Of a DNA stretch of 23,239 nt, positions 20,901-23,239 are shown piece by piece (positions within the stretch are counted from its first letter, which is position 1; each line of letters opens with the position of its first letter). The DNA is taken from positions 1 through 23,239 of the forward strand of contig CAZJXA010000026.1 of assembly GCA_964549785.1 (NCBI GenBank), in the 5' to 3' direction. The position numbers and the translations under genes are program-made. The stretch is from JBEIUO01 sp964549785 (GTDB lineage: Bacteria; Planctomycetota; Phycisphaerae; Phycisphaerales; UBA1924). The notes under the pieces are model-generated. The model had not been told where the DNA came from. It worked only from the letters and a program-made list of their open reading frames with translations, and made no database searches.

Positions 20901-23239
20901 TCCACGTCATCCCGGTGGAAGGGGCGGATGTCCGCGCTCTGGCACCCCGCATCGACCGCCTGATGAAGGAACGCATCGACGCAGCGGCGCAGCAAGGCTC
21001 CGTCCGCAGCCCCTTGGACGCCTTCAGCATCGAGGCCGAACCCATCTCCAATCTTCTGATCGTGGCCAGCAGCGAAGAAAACCTCGCCGTCGTCCAGGAA
21101 CTCGTCAAGGCCCTGACCGCCGGCGCCAACACGCTCGCCGCCAGCGAGCGTGTTGAGATCATCCAACTGCTCCGGAGCCGTTCGCCCGAGGTCGCGCAGT
21201 CCATCAACGATCTGTACGTTCAGAGGGAGGCCGTCCGTCGCGGCGAGAACGCCGTCAGCGTCGTCTCCAACGACCGTCTCAACGCCCTCGTTGTCTCCGG
21301 CAACGAGCAGGACATGATCGAGATCCGGGCTCTGGCCTCGCGCCTCGACAAGGCCGAGATCGCCGCCAGCCAGCAGATCAAGTGGATCGAGCTCAAGAGC
21401 GCCAATGCCGTTGAAGTCGTGAACCTCATCGAGAACGTCATCGCCGGCCGCCCGGTGGGGGGCGGTCGGGGTGTTGCAGCGCGGGCCGCCACCCGGCTGC
21501 AGTTCCTGCGTGAGAAGGTCAAAACCGAGATATTGGGGGACGGTCAACTCTCTCCTGAAAAAGCACCCACGGAAGCTGAGATCGACGGCGCGATCCGCGA
21601 TCAGGTGACGCTCACCCCAGATCAGCGGACCAATTCCATCTGGATCACCGCGCCGGATTCCATGGTCGCCATCATCTCCGAGATGATCGAAGACATCGAG
21701 AAGTCTTCGGCGGGGTCCCGCAAGATCGAGTATTTCCAACTGAAGAACTCCGACGCCAGGGCCATGGCCGACTTGCTGCGCGACACCTTCAACCTCCGTC
21801 AGCAGGGCAACAACCTCGTGCTCGTTCCGAATCGTGTTTCCCCATCGGACACCGACCCGCTTGATCCTGACTCGCCCGCCTCCGGTTTCGTCGCCGGCCC
21901 GTCGCTCACCGCCGTTCCCGACGAGCGTCAGCAGCTGTCGATCGCCATCGACGCCCGCACCAACACGCTGGTTGTCTCGGGGACCGACGAATACCTGACG
22001 CTTGTCCGCGACCTCATCACCCGGCTCGACGGCATCATCGCCAACGAGCGGGAGCGTGTCGTCTACAACCTCCGGAACGCCAAGGCCCTCGAAATCCAGG
22101 AAACCCTCCAGAGTTATTTTTCCGGCGACTCCCAGCGGCTCAGCAGTTCACTCTCCGACAGTCAGACGGGCTCTCTGCAGCGCCGGCTCGAAGAAGAGGT
22201 GACCGTCATCGGCGATGAGAACTCCAACAAGCTCGTGATCTCCACCAGCCCCCGCTACATGGAAACCGTCGTCAGCATCGTGAAAGAACTCGACGCCGCT
22301 CCGCCCCAGGTGATGATCCAGGTCCTCTTGGCCGAGGTGACCGTCGACAGCCAGGAGCAGTGGGGGATGGACGTCCAAGCCGGCCCGTTCTTCGGCGATT
22401 CCTACCGTTTCGGGTTCGGCACCGGCTCGGCGGGTGTCGTCACCAGCCTCGGCGTCCCGAATTTCTCGGTCTCCGCGGACAACTTCGGGCTGCTCATCCG
22501 CGCGCTCGAAGCCCAGGGCAAACTCGAAATCCTCAGCAACCCGCAGGTCACCGTCAACAACAACCAGAAAGCGGAGATCCAGGTCGGTGACGAGATCTCC
22601 CTCGTCGACGGCGTCGAACGCTCCAGCCAAGGCAACAGTTTCGCCGACGTCAGGCGCGAAGACGTCGGGATCATCCTCAACGTCGTCCCTTCCATCTCGA
22701 CAGATGGCTTCGTCCGCATGGAGATCAGGCCCAAGATCAGCCAGTTGTCAAGCCGCACCACGCAGATCACGTCCGACATCAGCGCCCCCGTCATCAACAA
22801 GCGCACCGTGGATACGGTGGTCACCGTCAAGGACGGCCAGTCGATCGTGATCGGCGGCCTCATCCAGACCACCGATGAAGAGCGCCGCACGAAACTGCCC
22901 ATCCTGGGCGACATCCCCTTGATCGGCGGCGCCTTCCGCTCCAAGAGCATGCAGAGCGTGAAGACCGAACTCCTGGTCATCCTCACGCCCCGCATCATTC
23001 CCGGGCAGGCCTCCGACACCGCCGATGTGGTCACCGAACTCCGCGAGGGCGCGGTCGAACGCCTCGAGGACCCCAGCAAGGTCCAGGACTACCTCGAGCA
23101 GATCCGGCTCGACGTCCAACGCCGCCGCCAACTCCGCTCCCTCTCCGATCCCACCATCGACCCCGACGCCCCTCCTCTGGACGACCCGTGGTCCTCCGCG
23201 CCCGACGCCATCACGATCGACGGTTCTCAGCGCCAACCC
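8924..23239 (+). CDS. gspD: Giant GspD-type secretin with about 50 N-domain modules, 3' end outside window
   Basis: This is a single frame of at least 4772 codons with no stop on reading every codon. Residues 1-58 are an extended Sec signal, with core LAAALLVASAGLAASARA and likely cleavage after A58. Residues 59-156 are a Pro/Ala linker. Residues 157-232 are an N0/STN-like domain (EIRFNFREAPLEAVLNFFA). About 50 tandem N1-like modules follow from residue 257 to 4457. Residues 4462-4692 are the secretin pore domain: QVMIQVLLAEV, then VPSISTDGFVRMEIRPKIS, KDGQSIVIGGLI at 4636, ILGDIPLIGGAF and ELLVILTPRII at 4682. The tail is helical and charged and still open at the edge. Ordinary GspD has about 650-750 residues and N0-N3. 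The product would be an outer-membrane multimer gating export, here with an enormously lengthened periplasmic part. I found no Cys after C25. Identity as a secretin is secure; the role of the array is inferred. Confidence 0.95.
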   Translation, partial: MRTESPSSRDQDFSHGPLSANDIPCLIPPRGPTKPRSGRTLAAALLVASAGLAASARAQATPAAPEPQPATQPGSAPVAEPSTTAAPPVAAQPEPAPLQQTAQPEVPPVAPPPGPEALTAPVQPPVIAPVEAAPVAAAPVAAPEPAHAVSVTPPEPEIRFNFREAPLEAVLNFFAKESGVPIIYEAATPVGVLTFISASGYTFDQALSILNLNLQRFGVHLRRQDQYLYLATLQDSMKKPLPVSDPGAVGDLSPDKFVTVGIALDNARADLVTEQIKTLIGPYGGVVAVPAQNMVIVVESAAQVKRIRDIISAIDAVRPVDSAFKIFGLRYAQAEAVHNALKGLLGERVVTTFIDKDGRKTTTQDVSVAGLNIQPDTRTNSIIAIGSASRLQSAAELISLLDVPEAGVAESSMITRAVSLLTPQQAAEQIGVLFANLDAKRRPTVIQVADSGKITIVGDRLLLAQATALLDQVDPVGPESASPATDRVASTVALRHITPALVESLAPRLLTPRQLQSIRFAPTTDTRGVVIAGPAADVAAFERLLAALDVESRSDRDVRIVRLDAATAAATLARAKDLYTQSGKDQSDPVSDTLDAASGSVTLVGSRRSLDAFDAVLLQARQAEAGAAQTRRYTLTHASPSALAAKLSRLARPLLTPSDGSPFTEPVIEPLDDIDTLIVRATAAQFGVLAELVAQLDTPASAGREFKIVTLPVGNPAVLLDRARAIYGPRADALAPADAASLQTTIDEASGSLFISGRAAAIRAFSESVDQALQLAPPARSTRIVDVQNIPAKDLLPRLAVILAASDPIDTSRKVPAPGLSAIEQTNSILVSAEDAQHAVILQLVARLDRAEQGDLPSLKLLQLRTAEAPSIAAMLTEQYGKRPQADRAAKPVEVRADAGTNTLIVSAHADLFDEIRTFVDEINKDKKTGPGRVTELFPLRVAKASDVAVAMDKLYPEPPVPADRLGRPQPWLRQPKEVTVSAEPTSNSLIIDAPADRMESLRELAAQLDRVELPPAAELRTWRVLGPSLDAVSKTLTAMAARGVLSEPAQAGKQPVQVMIEVEPKSSTLIVAGDAKTFEITEKVLKDLALIPIEKGLRIIPVANDQAALVRSRALEIYSAQVAQVPDATPIEVTVNESSNSLMVVADEAGMTRFVKVMDELSRQSGAPREIRLIELKLAKSAEVVGFLRDLVASSDTLKIKGGAAPEFEPIEATNSIMAAAQPGQFAIIEALVRELDNAQTADRPPMRILKLRTTEASNLAGVLQAGFDRRSIDERGKKPVTIEADPATNTLIISAHADVLPEIEAIVSQLNETQAADAEGREIRIFPLKVARAEELAITIDQMFPEPPVPIDPRTRQPRPDLKPPREVVVKSDRATNSLIVDAPAKRLAGFEQIVKSLDQTKLTEDVELRTYTVTHADLAAVATAIRALAASGSLTGSAAARPVMVETEPTSRTLVISAPKTAFEQIEKVLTQVDAAPNRPESILRIHALTHARADRIQPLLQRLLVARLRTQRDAGTFLGDPEQLLDITADSGSNSLIISAPADIQNLADEVIKALDTEASAAGRSVVRVVPLAYAEAGSVSAALIAALPALALPSGEAVSIVPAPGSNAIILSGAVKDLAKVEQLIQPLDVRPSGAETPSVETFALQHSDAVTIAALVQSLLVQQQETDPRIVQLQLQLARQNRLDLFKRPMIRVEAAQRTNSLIVSAPLATIELAKSIIERLDVPADVTDRIVATFTPAKAEPAALIATTRSIVDTTVPGARGPVELLVQAASGSIVILGSQAQVDESLRVLAEFDDRAPMLPGLDVRVVSLKNVDAASIAPSLQNLLSDRSRWPSELRRAEAAGLKVPSPTVTAEAASNRLLLSVPSLLLPLADELTTALDQPSTGTGVEVEVFKLGSGDAASVATAVTTALAATATPGEAKPTVSSEKASNTVIVSGGPETLRRASTLINSMDQAVEPGGIGVRTILLKHARAEALAPVLETILSRESLFDKLPEWMRAQALSRGAQPESTSVKVAAETRLNALVVSGPKAVLEVAEQVVAELDSASAAGGSAARPIRIITLQNADAVQLAENLDAVFEGETGELKPSIRVDASSNSLIVRASTTQMQLVDELAAKLDSATLSVNRQLRMVPIDRARADAAMLAETLRKLIDSQGGPGVEVISTEELLRRNLQEEPAPSEPENKPAAPAELPKPAKPKVIGAAIEWFDIPSVAPTWGLTWGSIWTARSQAMYQYVNVPAGLPPTAHILFSTLGALAQPEPTVTSPKPVRPATPTLIAVDKATNSLVIVGSPRATERLVQLAKDLEQQMPLEPTKVRIVTLPISADAGSIADVVRQTITQVGRASPANPGGFSGGVSVFPDPAGASLIVLAGESDFAVVGNLIASIARSTSGTPLTIKHYPLANINAARAVSAIRDLFSPEPRGQQARRLRQLEVTVAGPDGEAISARIDPASVRLTADSTGASLIAAAPAEAIPLIDRLIETLDQSPITDRLSIRRYSLAHARATDLSPTLQQLFDSQRQGPASEELPKARFFADDRTNSLLVTASDAQHADVTRVLTSADITSDIPGLELAIITLQQASPATVESIVTDVVIGKDPARKERIRISAQENSSLVVVRASKEDLAQVRAIVAQIDSAETTGLPVRSIKLERADAASVATAVQKFFADRAQVSSRPGQRAVSRVAVIGDRKSGTLLIAASDDDFEQVQSLARTFDTPSPTQGFQFKVIPLRNARTSDIAATIKNVVDEIRWEDTFSNRGPRDGGGGGEKNRIYIEPNERTNSIVVIGEGEAIPVVERVIAALDAPGPVTSMMTVASVAVKNADLEAVRGVVERAMATPGWRPWRGTDPDGVLAEVDRFRRSIILVGKADRVKQAAAYIAELDGGATQGQTIEAITLEHAKADRAAQTLRQFFTDRSRAQGLDQPGVTVIGSADGNVLMVSGDAASLATLKDLVAQIDQPDIAKDRRIEVYALRNSTAADTAQVLRSMFQRSRNAEEQVVITPQPSTNALIISAPGAVFDEVQALLTQLDAAPNADEVSIVPVALSSARAVDVASALRTALPPSIQVTVTPVARTNPLLLTGSKEAIALVMEQIAAIDQEPVRSGLVFRKFRIEHAEAADLSFTIEQLLRARPRGPGETETTVEYSRTDNTLMVNAPTDQIEEIEKMVRELDLPVGVDRTTEFVKLKFANAAQTGTALKVFYGRFAPEAASPAARNVTILPDPLSNSLVIRADKAQWDGIKALLAKLDTEEYDTTRQLEVIPLIHADAVSVARALNEGFRAPLEEQFRQAQARNAQRIGSQNRNQDQRPEATVLIDAEDVPTVSPETQTNSLIVFAGRKELGRVREIVRQLDVSGFADMPAARVIPLANGKPSAIATTIREIFNNRGERPLGPRAVLIIGDDAAGALIVRADDEKFAQIKTVADTLQQQGEMGRVTPHVIRLKSVAAGRLRQTLLATFTSTAQVQGESLAIEVDRASNSLVIASSQRLLEEIKKVIAELDAGPLGTGANGADAASPLGQSVFIVDVVNNDPAALIAILVEMGVTRPQPVDRPGVVSEPITLTQLATRRAIAILATPGDGLTIESLIKSLDASPIEAQQTVAVVPLKQASAATLAATLRTMLTPQEGDGLVGPARALAEHVRRLNLVKPGLDQPQGEVDLAKPIRIIADAGTNSLILASTPSNLLALKEIVRTLDALPMGDAVIVRFFALENGSATRLKAVIDQLFAQGEALRRLPGTNRQGLPPTATGQALAGEIAIAVEERTNTLVVAGREEAVALVEVLLKELDSEKATGWVEPAVIALKHADATTLAATLTRVLVQGLAATPEAVGLQKQYGRLRLAVPTAPTPPGMSGPGLPEGPIEADLFAPITGLVISADEQMNSLVVVGSPNNLAVVRSLVAMLDVEAASAGNTVRVFPLKYAAAERVATMARDLFRQRSVANQQRPEDALIITPDSRTNALVVSTSPRSFAILEGLIATLDGEKTNFSVGIHVIPVEGADVRALAPRIDRLMKERIDAAAQQGSVRSPLDAFSIEAEPISNLLIVASSEENLAVVQELVKALTAGANTLAASERVEIIQLLRSRSPEVAQSINDLYVQREAVRRGENAVSVVSNDRLNALVVSGNEQDMIEIRALASRLDKAEIAASQQIKWIELKSANAVEVVNLIENVIAGRPVGGGRGVAARAATRLQFLREKVKTEILGDGQLSPEKAPTEAEIDGAIRDQVTLTPDQRTNSIWITAPDSMVAIISEMIEDIEKSSAGSRKIEYFQLKNSDARAMADLLRDTFNLRQQGNNLVLVPNRVSPSDTDPLDPDSPASGFVAGPSLTAVPDERQQLSIAIDARTNTLVVSGTDEYLTLVRDLITRLDGIIANERERVVYNLRNAKALEIQETLQSYFSGDSQRLSSSLSDSQTGSLQRRLEEEVTVIGDENSNKLVISTSPRYMETVVSIVKELDAAPPQVMIQVLLAEVTVDSQEQWGMDVQAGPFFGDSYRFGFGTGSAGVVTSLGVPNFSVSADNFGLLIRALEAQGKLEILSNPQVTVNNNQKAEIQVGDEISLVDGVERSSQGNSFADVRREDVGIILNVVPSISTDGFVRMEIRPKISQLSSRTTQITSDISAPVINKRTVDTVVTVKDGQSIVIGGLIQTTDEERRTKLPILGDIPLIGGAFRSKSMQSVKTELLVILTPRIIPGQASDTADVVTELREGAVERLEDPSKVQDYLEQIRLDVQRRRQLRSLSDPTIDPDAPPLDDPWSSAPDAITIDGSQRQP
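9098..9391 (+). other. Pro/Ala-rich linker of the secretin
   Basis: Residues 59-156 of the secretin are almost entirely Pro, Ala, Val, Glu, Gln and Thr, with APV and PEP-like repeats. They separate the predicted signal peptidase site from the N0-like domain. Such a flexible tether would place N0 away from the membrane exit point. It has no recognisable fold. Confidence 0.8.
9392..9619 (+). other. N0 (STN-like) domain of the secretin
   Basis: Residues 157-232 read EIRFNFREAPLEAVLNFFAK, then SGVPIIYEA, GVLTFISASGYTFDQALSIL and YLYLA. This is the strand-helix-strand order of the N0/STN domain that opens GspD and PilQ ectodomains, with the typical xF.faPL..VL..la opening. In known systems N0 binds the GspC HR domain, which matches the HR-like C-terminus of the gene just upstream. 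Confidence 0.85.
11261..12430 (+). repeat. Five-module block, copy A (modules 8-12)
   Basis: This block pairs in order with 12431-13624. Shared landmarks include IEQTNSI (module 8), LQLRTAEA and TNTLIVSAHAD (module 9), FPLRVAKA and YPEPPVP (module 10) and ELRT (module 11). The offset between matching points is 1167-1173 nt. Confidence 0.78.
12431..13624 (+). repeat. Five-module block, copy B (modules 13-17)
   Basis: The counterpart landmarks are IEATNSI (module 13), LKLRTTEA and TNTLIISAHAD (module 14), FPLKVARA and FPEPPVP (module 15) and ELRT (module 16). Module 9 and module 14 align without gaps at 30 of 68 identical residues by hand count, far above most module pairs. This implies an old segmental duplication of five modules. 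Confidence 0.78.
13373..15316 (+). repeat. Alternating long-short module array (modules 17-24)
   Basis: Module lengths alternate: about 84, 75, 91, 76, 85, 72, 95 and 70 residues. Long modules 19, 21 and 23 share an inserted charged helical loop before the TNSLIV box; module 17 has a shorter one. The short modules carry a compact Pro/Gly turn instead. The repeating unit here looks like a pair of modules and not a single one. Confidence 0.65.
15420..15770 (+). other. Trp-rich insertion inside secretin module 25
   Basis: Module 25 is about 188 residues long because roughly 110 residues are inserted between its first helix and its TNSLVIVG box. The insert starts with a Glu/Pro/Lys-rich linker, continues with EWFDIPSVAPTWGLTWGSIW and a Tyr-containing stretch (AMYQYVNVPAGLPP), and ends with another Pro linker. 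Four Trp occur within about 20 residues, in a protein otherwise poor in Trp. I recognise no known domain. It lies close to the middle of the array. Confidence 0.75.
22307..22999 (+). other. Secretin outer-membrane pore domain
   Basis: Residues 4462-4692 form a complete secretin C-domain of normal length. Visible hallmarks are the opening QVMIQVLLAEV, EILSNPQVTVNNNQKAEI, IILNVVPSIS, the VxDGQSIVIGGLI box, the ILGDIPLIGGAF motif and the closing ELLVILTPRII strand. Nothing is missing, so the channel should be functional despite the unusual ectodomain. About 80 further residues (23000 onward) are a charged, probably helical tail. Confidence 0.95.

Larger units (their letters stand above)
9692..22294 (+). 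repeat. Array of about 50 tandem N1-like (Secretin_N-type) modules
   Basis: Each module reads strand (VRVxPLxxA), helix (AxxVAxxLxxLF), variable loop, strand pair ending in a TNSLIVSA-like box, then a helix ending in LD. Approximate starts of modules 1-50: 9692, 9890, 10163, 10382, 10589, 10808, 11033, 11261, 11492, 11720, 11975, 12209, 12431, 12659, 12890, 13145, 13373, 13625, 13850, 14123, 14351, 14606, 14822, 15107, 15317, 15881, 16118, 16418, 16649, 16865, 17105, 17366, 17603, 17831, 18041, 18251, 18470, 18701, 19013, 19238, 19490, 19724, 20033, 20315, 20660, 20888, 21143, 21371, 21719, 22052. Mean length is 84 residues. Modules are highly diverged and no two are near-identical at DNA level. 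The count was made by eye, and a few boundaries or degenerate modules could change it by one or two. Confidence 0.9.

Noticed and set aside
9692..22294. Possibility that the array is an adhesin, a modular synthetase or an assembly artefact
   Set aside because: The module pattern matches secretin N domains, N0 and the pore domain frame it in one reading frame, and the copies are too diverged at DNA level to be collapsed or duplicated by misassembly.

Overview
The window is GC-rich, densely coding DNA with every supported gene on the + strand. It carries most of a type II secretion (T2SS) / type IV-pilus-like export locus. No rRNA, tRNA, mobile element or CRISPR array was seen. High GC, weak or absent Shine-Dalgarno sequences at several starts, Ala/Pro-rich linkers, a PilM/GspL-type gene and a giant gene together suggest a planctomycete-like bacterium (Planctomycetota, perhaps Phycisphaerae). 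This is inference, because there is no marker gene.

Layout: (1) 2-640, a glutathione-peroxidase-family protein whose 5' end may lie outside the window, followed by a small hairpin. (2) 739-1929, gspF, the inner-membrane platform protein. (3) 2057-6057, five pseudopilin genes in the order gspG, H, I, J, K; H/I, I/J and J/K overlap by 3-4 nt and gspJ is interrupted by a 100-N assembly gap. (4) 6030-7643, a GspL/PilM-type actin-like platform protein. (5) 7640-8650, a GspM/PilO-like protein that appears fused to a C-terminal GspC-HR/PilP-like domain. (6) 8924 to the end of the window, one uninterrupted reading frame of at least 4772 codons.

The last gene is the remarkable one. It starts with a signal peptide, a Pro/Ala linker and a secretin N0-like domain. 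It ends with a complete, canonical secretin outer-membrane pore domain. Between them lie about 50 tandem N1-like (Secretin_N-type) modules averaging 84 residues, where an ordinary GspD has three. The array has internal higher-order structure: a five-module block duplicated with a period near 1.17 kb, a stretch of strictly alternating long and short modules, and one module split by a Trp-rich insert. Cysteine is absent from the predicted mature protein.

Working model (inference): GspF, GspL and the GspM-C fusion form the inner-membrane platform, GspG-K form the pseudopilus, and the giant GspD forms an outer-membrane channel with an extraordinarily long stack of periplasmic rings. The ATPase (GspE), prepilin peptidase (GspO) and a separate GspC are not in this window.
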